DNA of 64,000 bases, from positions 4,092,001 to 4,156,000 of the forward strand of contig NZ_CP036274.1 in NCBI RefSeq assembly GCF_007747655.1. Reading direction: 5' to 3'. This DNA is from Anatilimnocola aggregata. GTDB lineage: Bacteria > Planctomycetota > Planctomycetia > Pirellulales > Pirellulaceae. A program made the position numbers and the translations under genes. Below, piece after piece: positions 17,846 to 26,506 of this stretch. Within the stretch, counting starts at the first letter, position 1. Every line of letters starts with the position of its first letter. The notes beneath the pieces are model-generated. The model did no database searches. It was given only the letters and a program-made list of their open reading frames with translations, and was not told the origin of the DNA.

Positions 17846-18361
17846 ATGCCCGAAGAGTTGCTGCTGACGACTAGCCGCTTCAAAGTTGTCCGCGATCGAT
17901 TTGTCACAAGTAGCGGGGTTACCAAGAATCGCGAGATTGTTCGCCATCCGGGCGCGGTCGTGATGGTTCCCAGATTGCCAGATGGCAGCGTTTGCCTGAT
18001 TCGCAACTATCGCATTTCGGTGAATCAGACGCTGATTGAACTACCTGCGGGCACGCTCGATCCTCAAGAGACGCCGCAATCGCAGGCTGAGCGGGAGCTG
18101 ATCGAAGAAACGGGCTATCGCGCCGGCACAATGAAGTTCCTGCACGCTTTCTATCTTTCGCCGGGAATTCTCGACGAACGAATGCATCTGTTTCTGGCAA
18201 CCGACCTGGTCGCAGGCGAAGCGGCCCGCGAAGTGGGCGAAGAAATCACGAACCTGGTCGTACCGTGGACTGAGGCAATCGCCATGATTTTCCGCGGGGA
18301 AATTCAGGACGCCAAGACGATTGCCTCGTTATTGTACGTTGACCGGCTGGATTCGCATTAG
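17846..18361 (+). CDS. Nudix hydrolase, ADP-ribose pyrophosphatase-like
   Basis: A 171-residue Nudix protein with a full Nudix box G69-x5-E75-x7-REL-x-EE-x-GY at residues 69-91. The surrounding sequence (HPGAVVMVPRLPDGSVCLIRNYR, ELPAGTLDP) is that of ADP-ribose/ADP-sugar pyrophosphatases, which cut the pyrophosphate bond using Mg2+. I prefer ATG 17846; a GTG at 17762 would add 28 residues without family similarity. Its stop overlaps the stop of the convergent PQQ-propeller gene by 4 bases. Confidence 0.9.
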   Translation: MPEELLLTTSRFKVVRDRFVTSSGVTKNREIVRHPGAVVMVPRLPDGSVCLIRNYRISVNQTLIELPAGTLDPQETPQSQAERELIEETGYRAGTMKFLHAFYLSPGILDERMHLFLATDLVAGEAAREVGEEITNLVVPWTEAIAMIFRGEIQDAKTIASLLYVDRLDSH

Positions 18362-19929
18362 CCAAATGGATCAACCGGAGCTGGCATGGGGGCGGCTGGC
18401 TTTGGTGCCGCGGGAGCCGGATCGCCAAATGGATCGACTGGTGCTGGAGCGCCAGGCATGGGTGCAGGAGCAGCTCCGGGATCAGCAAACGGATCGATCA
18501 CTGGCCCGGCCGGCATCGGCTGAGGGGCAGCGGGATTCGCACCACCGGCCGTGGGAATTTTTGGCTTTTTCTTCGCGTCGGTGAAATAGTGAGCTTGTGG
18601 ATACTTGAGATTCGTCTGCCGAATGCACTGCAGGAGGCCGGTCGTCTGGCCCAGAAAAATGCGATCTGTTTGCAGGTTCGGCATTTTCAGGGTCATGGTG
18701 GAAGTCGGCAGTGAACCGAGCAACGCACCGGAGTTGGCGTCGAGCACGATCATATTGCCAGTGACATCGGTGCAATACAGACGCTCGTCACTGCCTGAAA
18801 GGAATCCGCCAATGCCGGGCACTACCCATTTTTCGGTGGCATCGGCTACGTTGATCGCATACATGCTATGTTCGCGAGTAATGGCATAAACCATATCGCC
18901 AATGGCCACAGGCGAAATATCAATCGGTTCTCCGGTGGTGAATCGCCAGAGGACGTCGCCACGCACCTCGTCGATGCAGTAGACATAGCCGTCGAGCGAA
19001 GTGGCAAACAACTTGCCAGCTGGGCTGAAACACGGCTTAGAAACGATTCCATCCTTGGCTTCGATGCGAAACCGCATGCCGGTTTCATTCGCAAACCCAA
19101 CGTACAGATGTCCTTCGTCGGTTGGCCAAGCCACGCTATTGTACGACGTGACAGGCTGGACCAGGATTCGGCCAAACGCCTTGTAAACGGCCGCGGGACG
19201 CTTGGGATCGTTGACGTTATATAGCTCGGTGGCGCCATTGATGCGCGGCACGAACACGAGATTGTCCGAAACGGCCGGGCCAGCACCAGGAGCACCGTTG
19301 ATGGGGCGCGACCAGGCGAAGGTACCATCGGCCGCATTCAGCACATGTAGCGTCGAACCATTGACAACCGCCACAAACTTGTCGCTGCCCCCGGCAGCGG
19401 TCGTGGGATAACGAGTCTTACCAACAGAAGTCGACCAGCGCGTCTTGCCGGTGTTCCCGTCGATGGCATGAACCATGCCCTTTTCAGTGGTCGCGAAGAG
19501 GGTAATTTCGGGCACAATCCGTTGTTCGATTGTTGGGACCGTTGGTTCGGGCAGGCCGCGCGTCGCATATTCGAGTACGATCTGGGCCCACATTTGGTCA
19601 GCCTTCGATTTGGCTCCCGCGGGGCCGAACACGTTGCCAAAGGCATCCCGATCACGTTCCGATACAGTGTACAGCTGATTATCGAAAGTGAATTCGTAGA
19701 TCGTCTGGGTCTGATTGCTGCTGACGAATTGAGTTACATCGACCACCCGATCGCGACCACGGTCGACTTCGATTGTCGTGGCCCACGCCAGCTGTAAACC
19801 CAGTGGTGCCAACGACTCAGGCCCAATCAGCCCGCGGGAAGTAATTTGTCCCCAACAGATCGATCCCTGGCCGAGAAATGCCAGTGCGAGGAGAAATGCA
19901 ACCGCGAGACTTACGCAGCGTTTTGCCAT
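18358..19929 (-). CDS. secreted PQQ-like beta-propeller repeat protein
   Basis: A 523-residue exported protein. The signal peptide (1-28) follows ATG 19929, chosen because AAGGATGG precedes it at good spacing; in-frame ATG 19938 and GTG 19950 are alternatives. Residues about 130-430 form WD/PQQ-like blades, each marked by patterns such as AIDGNTGKTRWS, LNAADGTFAWSR, CIDEVRGDVLWRF and LDANSGALLG. No PQQ ligands or dehydrogenase motifs are seen, so this is probably a binding or scaffold propeller. The last 60 residues are Pro/Ala-rich with repeated VDPFGDP-like units. It overlaps the Nudix gene tail by 4 bases. Function unknown. Confidence 0.88.
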   Translation of the reverse strand: MAKRCVSLAVAFLLALAFLGQGSICWGQITSRGLIGPESLAPLGLQLAWATTIEVDRGRDRVVDVTQFVSSNQTQTIYEFTFDNQLYTVSERDRDAFGNVFGPAGAKSKADQMWAQIVLEYATRGLPEPTVPTIEQRIVPEITLFATTEKGMVHAIDGNTGKTRWSTSVGKTRYPTTAAGGSDKFVAVVNGSTLHVLNAADGTFAWSRPINGAPGAGPAVSDNLVFVPRINGATELYNVNDPKRPAAVYKAFGRILVQPVTSYNSVAWPTDEGHLYVGFANETGMRFRIEAKDGIVSKPCFSPAGKLFATSLDGYVYCIDEVRGDVLWRFTTGEPIDISPVAIGDMVYAITREHSMYAINVADATEKWVVPGIGGFLSGSDERLYCTDVTGNMIVLDANSGALLGSLPTSTMTLKMPNLQTDRIFLGQTTGLLQCIRQTNLKYPQAHYFTDAKKKPKIPTAGGANPAAPQPMPAGPVIDPFADPGAAPAPMPGAPAPVDPFGDPAPAAPKPAAPMPAPVDPFG

Positions 19930-20269
19930 GCCAGCCATCCTTCTGTCCACAATCAGAAAAGAACCGCCAGCGGTCTTCGCCGGCGATCAGCATTTGATTC
20001 TACTCACTGGACTGGACAAATTCATCTGTCAATTTCTCCGCATTCACCCTGCTGCGGATAATCGTCAGCTGCCGTAAAGTCGCCAATCAAGCAATAATCG
20101 GCAGAATCGACGCGCCCGTTTCTGGACGTTACGCCCGCCCTAAATTATCCTTGTTTGGATTGTATAGTTGCAGGAAGCCCCGCCAACGGCGATTTCCGCC
20201 GACAGCGCCCCCCCGCGAGTGGTCGATCCCCGCCTCGCATCCCGCCTTTTAACTCTCCAGGAGTTTGTC
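19930..20269. other. intergenic region between divergent genes
   Basis: About 340 bases between the PQQ-propeller gene and the coiled-coil protein gene. It should hold both promoters, but I see no well-formed -35/-10 pair and no convincing reading frame. CAGGAG at 20257-20262 is the ribosome site of the downstream gene. Confidence 0.5.
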
Positions 20270-21046
20270 ATGAAGAATTGTTTCGTTGCACTGGCGATTG
20301 CCGTCGCAGTTGCCGGTGTGGCCGCCGATACGACTGAAGCCCAGGCCTTCGGTCGCCGCGCTGCACGCCGTCAGGCCGAGTTGTATGGTTCGCTAAATGC
20401 TACCCTATCGGCCAAGATGGACCGCGACTTAGGTGCCAAAGTGGCTGCTGCCGAAGAGAAATTGGCGAAGGATTCGCAGGCCCTGGTGGCCGACGAAGCT
20501 GCCAAGTTGAGCGACCAGGTAAAAGTTGAACTCGCCAAGCTGCGCGACGACGCGAAAGCCGCCGTGGCCAAAGAAGCTAAGCGTCTGAGCGACGATACCG
20601 CTGCCAAGGTCGCCGCGCTGAAGAAGGAAGCTGCCGATCAATTCGCCAGCGAACTCAAGAGCCTCAAAGCTCAAATTCAGGCCGACTTTGTGAAGGCTCG
20701 CGAGGATAGTGCGAAGGAAATCGCCCTCGTCATCGCTCAGTTCAAAAAGGACGGTTCCAAGGCTGCCAGCGAACTGAAGGACACGCAAGTCGCACTGCAG
20801 AAGAGTCAAGTCAGTCTGCAAAAGAACGTCAGCGACGAATTGGCCAAGGCGCAAAAGACAATGGCCGACGAAGTACAGAAGGCCAAGGAAGCTTTGCAGG
20901 CTGAAATGAAGACGATGGTCGAGAGTGCCTCGAAGAAGCCGGAATCGACTCCCGAACCGAAGCCAGAAGAAAACAAGCCCGAGGAAGCAATCGCCCCCAA
21001 GCCGGTCGATAGCAAGCCGAAGGACGAAGAGAAGAAGGAAGAGTAA
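20270..21046 (+). CDS. secreted long coiled-coil protein
   Basis: A 258-residue exported protein starting at ATG 20270, with CAGGAG 8 bases upstream and a signal peptide (1-25, AEAQA-like cleavage region at TEAQA). Residues about 45-225 are almost uninterrupted Ala/Lys/Glu-rich heptad repeats, predicted to form a long coiled coil. The tail (226-258) is rich in Pro, Glu and Lys. No catalytic motif. It may act as a periplasmic spacer or structural rod, by analogy only. A strong terminator follows at 21082. It stands alone, with no operon partner. Confidence 0.8.
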   Translation: MKNCFVALAIAVAVAGVAADTTEAQAFGRRAARRQAELYGSLNATLSAKMDRDLGAKVAAAEEKLAKDSQALVADEAAKLSDQVKVELAKLRDDAKAAVAKEAKRLSDDTAAKVAALKKEAADQFASELKSLKAQIQADFVKAREDSAKEIALVIAQFKKDGSKAASELKDTQVALQKSQVSLQKNVSDELAKAQKTMADEVQKAKEALQAEMKTMVESASKKPESTPEPKPEENKPEEAIAPKPVDSKPKDEEKKEE

Positions 21047-21081
21047 GCTCCTCCCTGTGATTCTCAAACTAGAAACCTTCA

Positions 21082-21117
21082 AACGCCCCGTCAGATTCTG
21101 GCGGGGCGTTCTTGTTG
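21082..21117 (+). terminator. rho-independent terminator
   Basis: AACGCCCCG (21082-21090) pairs with CGGGGCGTT (21102-21110), and the T-rich CTTGTTG follows. It lies 36 bases after the coiled-coil gene. Confidence 0.85.
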
Positions 21118-21202
21118 ACGAGCATCAGTTATCGCGTTGATATGCAGAGAAAGTACGCGACCGCAATTCATGGCGAAGTTTCAGCTTCCATTTTCAACGT
21201 AA

Positions 21203-21233
21203 GTGTCCAACTCGTACCACCATTGTTGGACAC
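21203..21233. repeat. inverted repeat copy 1, GTGTCCAAC-N13-GTTGGACAC
   Basis: Exact 9-base arms (21203-21211 and 21225-21233) separated by 13 bases. A second copy with the same arm core and the same spacer length follows 66 bases downstream. The arrangement suggests paired operators or two RNA hairpins. Confidence 0.75.
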
Positions 21234-21270
21234 CAACCTGCAGTCAAACCCGAGAATTACGCACACCACT

Positions 21271-21299
21271 GTCCAACTATCGACCCGATTGTTGGACAC
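21271..21299. repeat. inverted repeat copy 2, GTCCAAC-N13-GTTGGAC
   Basis: Exact 7-base arms (21271-21277 and 21291-21297), 13-base spacer, and the same right flank ACACC as copy 1. Only the ATT at the end of the spacer and a few other bases are shared inside the spacer, so arms and spacing are conserved more than spacer sequence. Confidence 0.75.
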
Positions 21300-21493
21300 C
21301 CCCCTTTTGCGGTTTGTGTGCCAAGCTGTCACTCGAAGGTCGCTTCTTCACGACGACGCACAAATCGGCCCACAACCTTCTTCACGACTTGCTTTCCCTC
21401 CGCACACACGTCGTTTAAGATGGCCGGTTCAGGAACCTCCCTTCCCGCCCGGTTAATGGGCGCTTGTTGACCGCTATCGGAGCAAAACTCACC

Positions 21494-22963
21494 ATGTCCA
21501 AACGTAATCGTCGTCAGTTTCTCGAAGATTCCATGTTCGCCACTGCAGCTGCCGTGGCAGCCAGTTCCAGCGGTCAGCTGTTCGCCCAGGAAGAAGACAA
21601 ACAAAGCAGCAGCCCGAATGAACGACTGAATGTCGTCGTCGTCGGTGTGAACGGTCGCGGTGGTTCGCACATCGGTGCGTTCGCCGGCCGCAAAGACACT
21701 AAGATCACGCACGTCTGCGATGTCGACCGCGATATCGGCGGCAAGCGCGCCATCGAAATCGGCAAGCGGCAAAATGGTTTCGAGCCCAAGATGCTCGAAG
21801 ACCTGCGCAAGGTGCTCGAAGACAAAGACATCAACATTGTCAGCATCGCCACGCCCAATCACACTCACTCGATCCTGGCCATTTGGGCCATGCTCGCGGG
21901 CAAAGATGTGTACGTCGAAAAGCCCGTCAGCCATAACGTGGCGGAAGGACGCCGCGCAGTCCAAGTCGCCCGCAAGCACGGCAAGATTTGCCAGACGGGC
22001 ACCCAAAGCCGCAGCAATCCCGGCATGCGCGATGCCATCGCCTTCATTCACGCCGGCAAGATTGGCGATGTGAAGCTTGCTCGTGGTCTCTGCTACAAGC
22101 CCCGCGGTTCGATAGGTCCAAAAGGCGAATACAAGGTTCCCGCCAACGTCAATTACGACCTGTGGTGTGGTCCTTCGCAGATGCTGCCGCTGACTCGACC
22201 GAAGTTCCATTACGACTGGCACTGGCAGTGGGAATGGGGCAATGGCGATCTCGGCAACCAAGGCATTCACCAGATGGACATCGCCCGCTGGGGCCTCGGT
22301 GTCGATCAATTGAGCGACAAGGTCATCAGCTATGGTGGCCGCTTGGGCTACGAAGATGCTGGTGAAACTGCCAACACGCAAGTCATCATGCACGAATTCG
22401 GCGACAAGACGCTGACATTCGAAGTCCGCGGCCTGAAGACCGGCGCCTACAAGGACGCTAAGGTCGGCGTGATCTTCGAGGGCTCGGAAGGCTACGTCGT
22501 GCTCCCCAGCTACAACGGCGGCGCTGCGTTCGATAAGGAAGGGAACAAGATCGCGGAGTTCAAGGGTGGCGACGACAAGAACCATTTCGAGAACTTCCTA
22601 AAGGGTGTCCGCTCGCGTAAGTCGGAAGACCTGAACGCCGATATCTCGGAAGGTCACCTCTCCAGCGCTCTCTGCCACACCGGCAATATTTCCTATCGCC
22701 TGGGCGAAACCGCCCCGATCGCGTCGCTGACCGCCAAGCTCGACGGCCTAAAGACGAACGACAGGTCGAAGGAAACGCTGGAACGAACCGTTGCCCACCT
22801 CAAGGACAACGGTGTCGATCTTGAGAAGACTCCGCTCGCCATTGGCCCACTCCTGACGATGGACCCCAAGAGCGAAACGTTCCCTGGCAACGAAGCCGCC
22901 AACAAGCAACTGTCGCGCGAGAACCGCAAGCCTTTCGTCATTCCTTCGGAAACCGAAATCTAA
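21494..22963 (+). CDS. Gfo/Idh/MocA family oxidoreductase with twin-arginine-like leader
   Basis: A 489-residue NAD(P)-dependent oxidoreductase. It starts at ATG 21494 with a Tat-like leader (RNRRQFLED), so it is probably exported. The Rossmann fold motif is GVNGRGG (51-57), the catalytic EKP motif is E142-K143-P144, and NQGIHQMDIARWGLG supplies the family's His/Asp site. Members oxidise or reduce sugars, inositols and related polyols, often through 3-keto sugars. That is interesting beside DUF1080 genes in this window, but the substrate is not known. Two inverted repeats precede the gene and a hairpin repeat plus a terminator follow it. Confidence 0.92.
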   Translation: MSKRNRRQFLEDSMFATAAAVAASSSGQLFAQEEDKQSSSPNERLNVVVVGVNGRGGSHIGAFAGRKDTKITHVCDVDRDIGGKRAIEIGKRQNGFEPKMLEDLRKVLEDKDINIVSIATPNHTHSILAIWAMLAGKDVYVEKPVSHNVAEGRRAVQVARKHGKICQTGTQSRSNPGMRDAIAFIHAGKIGDVKLARGLCYKPRGSIGPKGEYKVPANVNYDLWCGPSQMLPLTRPKFHYDWHWQWEWGNGDLGNQGIHQMDIARWGLGVDQLSDKVISYGGRLGYEDAGETANTQVIMHEFGDKTLTFEVRGLKTGAYKDAKVGVIFEGSEGYVVLPSYNGGAAFDKEGNKIAEFKGGDDKNHFENFLKGVRSRKSEDLNADISEGHLSSALCHTGNISYRLGETAPIASLTAKLDGLKTNDRSKETLERTVAHLKDNGVDLEKTPLAIGPLLTMDPKSETFPGNEAANKQLSRENRKPFVIPSETEI

Positions 22964-22969
22964 AGCGCA

Positions 22970-23010
22970 CTTACTACTCCCCTCGCCTCGGTACTCCGGG
23001 GTGAGGGGCT
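22970..23010. repeat. short copy of dispersed hairpin repeat
   Basis: TTACTACTCCCCTCGCCTCG and GGGGTGAGGGGCT flank a short centre. Both ends match the copies at 47214, 51553 and (inverted) 51647, but the middle third is absent. It lies directly after the oxidoreductase gene. Confidence 0.7.
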
Positions 23011-23051
23011 TACTGCCAATTGACTTTGTTCGGCTTTGAGGCTATCCACCT

Positions 23052-23083
23052 GCCCGGTCAATCTTGACCGGGCTTATTTTTTA
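23052..23083 (+). terminator. rho-independent terminator
   Basis: GCCCGGTCAA (23052-23061), a two-base turn, and TTGACCGGGC (23064-23073) form a perfect stem, followed by TTATTTTTTA. It ends the oxidoreductase transcript, 20 bases before the DUF4262 gene. Confidence 0.92.
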
Positions 23084-23103
23084 TCCCGACGAGCAGGGCG
23101 GAA

Positions 23104-23547
23104 ATGAGAACCGAAGCACGCGATGCCGATGAGCAGCGAGTCCTCGACGACATCGCACAGCACGGCTGGCATATCGTCGGTATCGAGGAGGATTCCGAGG
23201 GACCGGGATTCGCTTACTCCGTGGGAATGTTCCACACCCTGAAGCATCCTGAGATCATCTTGTTTGGTTTGAGCGACGTCGCCACGATGGCGCAGATCAT
23301 TAACTCTATCGGCGACGAAATCAGAAACGGAGCAAGCTTCCAAGATTGGTATGAGAGCGATCAGATTCTGGAAGGTTACTCGTGCATTTTTCGAACTGTG
23401 CCCGCTGCGGCCTATTCCGAATATCTCGGCTATGGGCGGTGGTTCTACCAAACGGCCTCATTTCCAGTTCTGCAGTGCATTTGGCCGGACAACAACCATC
23501 GGTATCCTTGGCAGGCCGACTTCCCTTCCGCCTTGCGTGAACGGTAG
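23104..23547 (+). pseudogene. DUF4262 protein, N-terminal part ending at an in-frame TAG
   Basis: A 147-residue reading frame with the DUF4262 domain (DIAQHGWHIVGIEED, GPGFAYSVGMFHTLKHPEIILFGL). The domain is complete. The frame stops at TAG 23545-23547 after LRER and then continues open in the same frame to 23844 with sequence that looks like the normal C-terminal part. A CAG-to-TAG change would join LRER to (Q)PIL. The domain's function is not known. The N-terminal product may still be made and fold. I call it pseudogene because of the apparent truncation, with the alternative that the short form is functional. Confidence 0.7.
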
Positions 23548-23844
23548 CCAATTCTCGCGGCGAGTGATGCGTGGCGATTTCACGAAGGGAAGAACCGAGC
23601 TGTATTCACGACCAAGCAAGTCTTGGATGGCACGCAGCCGATCTTGCGAGTGAGTCACGATGCGGATGGGGACTGGCAGTTCCTTTGCGGCACTACGACT
23701 GAGTCCGCTGACGGCCGAATTGTGAGCCTGGGAAACATCGTCGGACTTCATCCCACTCTCGCCGAACTCGGTGACCTCCCTGCAGGTTGGCAGGCTGAAC
23801 GAGTATCCGCAGACTCACCTTGGAAACGTTCCCTTATCCTGTAG
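23548..23844 (+). pseudogene. C-terminal part of the DUF4262 gene, after the in-frame TAG
   Basis: 98 sense codons in the frame of the DUF4262 gene, with no start codon of their own before TTG 23623. The sequence (FTTKQVLDGTQPILRVSHD, GDWQFLCGTT, GRIVSLGNIVGLHPTLAEL, LPAGWQAER) is protein-like throughout and free of further stops, so the break looks recent. It resembles a DUF2185-like tail found on DUF4262 proteins, from recall only. Confidence 0.6.
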
Positions 23845-23940
23845 GGACCTTGAGCTATAGCGAATATTCGCAATGCGGCTGTCGATCGACTAATCTATTC
23901 GTCCGTTCCTCTGTTCAACTTTCTTTCCCGCCGCACGACC

Positions 23941-24900
23941 ATGAACATCACTCGCACCCGCTTTTTCTCGCTCCTGCTCATTATCCTCCTGGTGGCTCCC
24001 GCGCTCGCGCAGGAAAAAGCCAAACCCGCACCGAATAAGGCTACTGCCAAAAAGACTGTCCGCGTCATGACCATCGGCAACAGCTTCTCGCAGGACGCTA
24101 CTTTCTATCTGGACGAACTGGCAGCTGCGGATGGCAACGAACTGATCCTCAAGACGGCGAACATCGGCGGCAGCCCGCTCGAACTCCATTGGAACAAGGC
24201 TCAGTTGCACGAGAAGGATCCAGCGGACAAAAACGGCATCTACACCTCCGGCCGCGGGCTGAAGGAAATCCTCGCCGATGGTCCCCACGATTTTGTCACC
24301 ATTCAACAGCGGAGTATGTCGAGCCACGATATCGCGACGTATCGCCCGTATGCTCAGCAGTTGCAGGAGTACGTCAAAAAGCATGCGCCGAGCGCTGAAC
24401 TGATCGTTCACGAAACCTGGGCTTATCGCGTGGACGACCCCCGCTTCAATGTCGCCAAGCCCCAGGAGGGCGAACCCAAGACCCAGCGCGAAATGTACGA
24501 CATGCTGGCGAAGTCGTATCGCACCATTGCCAAGGAACTTGGTGTGCGGCTGATTCCGGTTGGCGATGCCTTCATCGCTGCTGACACCGATCCCAAATGG
24601 GGCTACAAGGTCGATGCCAAGTTCGACGCCAAGCAAGCGAAGTCCCCTGCCCTGCCAGATCAAACCCATTCGTTGCACGTTGGCCGCAAGTGGTCCACCA
24701 GCAAAGACAGTAAGACGCCGTCGCTAAGTATGGATGGCCATCACGCCAGTGTTGCTGGTCGCTATCTCGGCGCGTGCATCTGGTACGAAGTCCTCTTCAA
24801 CACCAGTTGTGTCGGCAATAAGTTCACCGCCGGCCTCGACGGCGACTACGCCCGCTATTTGCAGGAAACAGCCCACGCAACCGTGATGAAAGAGAAGTAA
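23941..24900 (+). CDS. DUF4886 secreted SGNH-hydrolase-like protein
   Basis: A 319-residue exported protein with a signal peptide (1-23). The SGNH/GDSL-like nucleophile block is GNS48FSQD, and the C-terminal acid/base pair is D265-G-H267-H268. The fold family includes carbohydrate esterases and lipases, so an esterase acting on acylated glycans is plausible but unproven. The Pro/Lys-rich linker at 25-40 is not conserved. It is convergent with an SDR gene 15 bases away. Confidence 0.85.
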   Translation: MNITRTRFFSLLLIILLVAPALAQEKAKPAPNKATAKKTVRVMTIGNSFSQDATFYLDELAAADGNELILKTANIGGSPLELHWNKAQLHEKDPADKNGIYTSGRGLKEILADGPHDFVTIQQRSMSSHDIATYRPYAQQLQEYVKKHAPSAELIVHETWAYRVDDPRFNVAKPQEGEPKTQREMYDMLAKSYRTIAKELGVRLIPVGDAFIAADTDPKWGYKVDAKFDAKQAKSPALPDQTHSLHVGRKWSTSKDSKTPSLSMDGHHASVAGRYLGACIWYEVLFNTSCVGNKFTAGLDGDYARYLQETAHATVMKEK

Positions 24901-24915
24901 CCGCAGTCGGAAGGT

Positions 24916-25647
24916 TCATTTGCGAGGCAACACGTGACCTAAGCCGCCGTCGATTCCGATTACCTGCCCCGTCACCCAATTGTTCTCCGCGGCGAGCAAC
25001 CACTCCACCAGCGATGCCACTTGCTCGGGTTCGCCTAGGCGACCGAGCGCGTGCATTGCCATTGATGCAGTCGCCGCTGCCGGGTTCTCCCACAGGCGGC
25101 GAGTTAGTTCGGTGCGCACGAGACCAGGACTAACGACGTTGACGCGCACGTTTGCCGGCGCATAAGTGGCCGCCGCCGAACGAGCCAGCCCAATGATGCC
25201 CGCTTTGGCCGCAGCGATTGCTTCGTGATTCGCAATACCGATTTCGGCCGCTGCCGAGGCAAACAGAACGATCGTTCCGCCATGTTCACGGAGAAACTTT
25301 GCCCCTGCCCGCACGGTGGCAAAGGCGGTAAACAGGTTGGTTTCGATCACTCGGCGGAATTCATCGTCACTGGTGGCATGAGCCGGCTTGAGCAGCACAG
25401 AGCCGATGCAGTTCACCAGTCCATCGTACGGTCCGTGCGATTCCGCAGCTTGACTCAGCGCACCTTCCAAGTTCTCTGAACTACTCAAGTCGACGGCAAC
25501 AAACGGTTGGCTCAACTCACTACTGAGCGCTTGCAGTTTCTCGACGCTCCGCCCCACTAGGAGCACGTTCCGACCGTGACCCACTAAACGCCGCGCTAAT
25601 GCGGTGCCGATGGTGCCAGAGGCCCCCAGGATTGCGACTCGTTGCAT
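24916..25647 (-). CDS. short-chain dehydrogenase/reductase lacking the catalytic Tyr
   Basis: A 243-residue SDR with the cofactor motif GASGTIG (8-14), the structural NCIG motif (NNAG equivalent, about 79) and a C-terminal GQVIGIDGGLG. The normal YxxxK is replaced by I-A-A-A-K in NHEAIAAAKAG: the lysine is kept but the tyrosine position is Ile. The Ser before it (FASAAA) remains. So either a neighbouring residue supplies the proton or the protein is not a classical reductase. Its relatives with this same motif exist, so it is a subgroup, not a fresh loss. It is monocistronic. Confidence 0.85.
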   Translation of the reverse strand: MQRVAILGASGTIGTALARRLVGHGRNVLLVGRSVEKLQALSSELSQPFVAVDLSSSENLEGALSQAAESHGPYDGLVNCIGSVLLKPAHATSDDEFRRVIETNLFTAFATVRAGAKFLREHGGTIVLFASAAAEIGIANHEAIAAAKAGIIGLARSAAATYAPANVRVNVVSPGLVRTELTRRLWENPAAATASMAMHALGRLGEPEQVASLVEWLLAAENNWVTGQVIGIDGGLGHVLPRK

Positions 25648-25735
25648 GTGACCTAGCTTTTCAGAATGAAATGGGAATGCCAGTTCATCTTAGGCACAGG
25701 TCAACTGGGTTCGTCACTGCACAAAGCGTTCCGGC

Positions 25736-26386
25736 CTACTTCGCGGAACTGAGTTCTTTGATCCGCAGGTTGCGATACTCAACGTCGGTGCCGTGGTTCT
25801 GCAGGCCGATGAAACCAACTCTGGGGCGTGTTTTCAGTTCTTCGAGTTTCGACATATCCCCTTCGGTAATCTTCTTGCCATTCAGCACGACGGTGATCAG
25901 GTCACCGCGGCAAGTGATTTCGTACGCGTTCCATTTGCCTGCGCCGGCGAACTCGCTTTGGTCGGCGGCGACAGCGCCGTAGATCGAACCGCTGTATTGC
26001 CAGGGCTTGAGCTTGCCCATGTAAATCGGTCCGCGGTCATCGAGAACCTGAATCTCGATTCCCTGTATCCAAGGCCTCTCACCTTCCTTGAGTTCCGGCA
26101 CGCGAATGAAGATACCGCTGTTGCCGTTCTCGGGGACTCGCCACTCCAGCTTGAGGACATAATCGCCATATTGCTTCTCGGTCGCGAGCCACGAGTTTCC
26201 CGCCTTCGCGGTCAGCACACCATTGACGACCGTCCATTCATCCGGTTTCGAATTCTTCTCGGCCATCACCTTCCAGCCAGCGAGCGACTTGCCGTCGAAG
26301 AGTGGTGTGAAACCTTCCTCCGCGGTGGCCAGGGAAGCACACATGAAGCAAAATGAGAACGTCAAGCAAGCCAGGCGAGTGAGCAT
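25736..26386 (-). CDS. DUF1080 secreted protein
   Basis: A 216-residue secreted DUF1080 protein starting at ATG 26386, with GGAG 8 bases upstream and a signal peptide of about 22 residues. Landmarks are FTPLFDGKSLAGWKV, KLEWRVPENGNSGIFIRV, QGIEIQVLDDRG, NAYEITCRGDLITVVLNGK and IGLQNHGTDVEYRNLRI, a closer fit to the family consensus than the copy at 8458-9099. Predicted role is glycoside processing outside the cytoplasm. The extra 25 residues of the longer frame are not homologous and are left out. Confidence 0.92.
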   Translation of the reverse strand: MLTRLACLTFSFCFMCASLATAEEGFTPLFDGKSLAGWKVMAEKNSKPDEWTVVNGVLTAKAGNSWLATEKQYGDYVLKLEWRVPENGNSGIFIRVPELKEGERPWIQGIEIQVLDDRGPIYMGKLKPWQYSGSIYGAVAADQSEFAGAGKWNAYEITCRGDLITVVLNGKKITEGDMSKLEELKTRPRVGFIGLQNHGTDVEYRNLRIKELSSAK

Positions 26387-26506
26387 GGAGAATCTCCAGA
26401 GGATGGATTTTGGAGTGAGAGTACATTCGAGATAGACTATAGAGGCAGCACTCTTCTCCAAGCAATCTACTCACTTCAATTCGCAACAGCTCGTGGAGTT
26501 GCCCCT

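Larger units (their letters stand above)
21118..21493. other. non-coding leader region of the Gfo/Idh gene
   Basis: About 375 bases with no convincing reading frame. It holds two copies of an inverted repeat (next two entries) and then 194 bases before the oxidoreductase start. No obvious sigma70 promoter is seen. Confidence 0.5.

Noticed and set aside
21329-22585. 418-codon minus-strand frame opposite the Gfo/Idh gene
   Set aside because: Antisense shadow; the plus-strand protein has clear Rossmann and EKP motifs.
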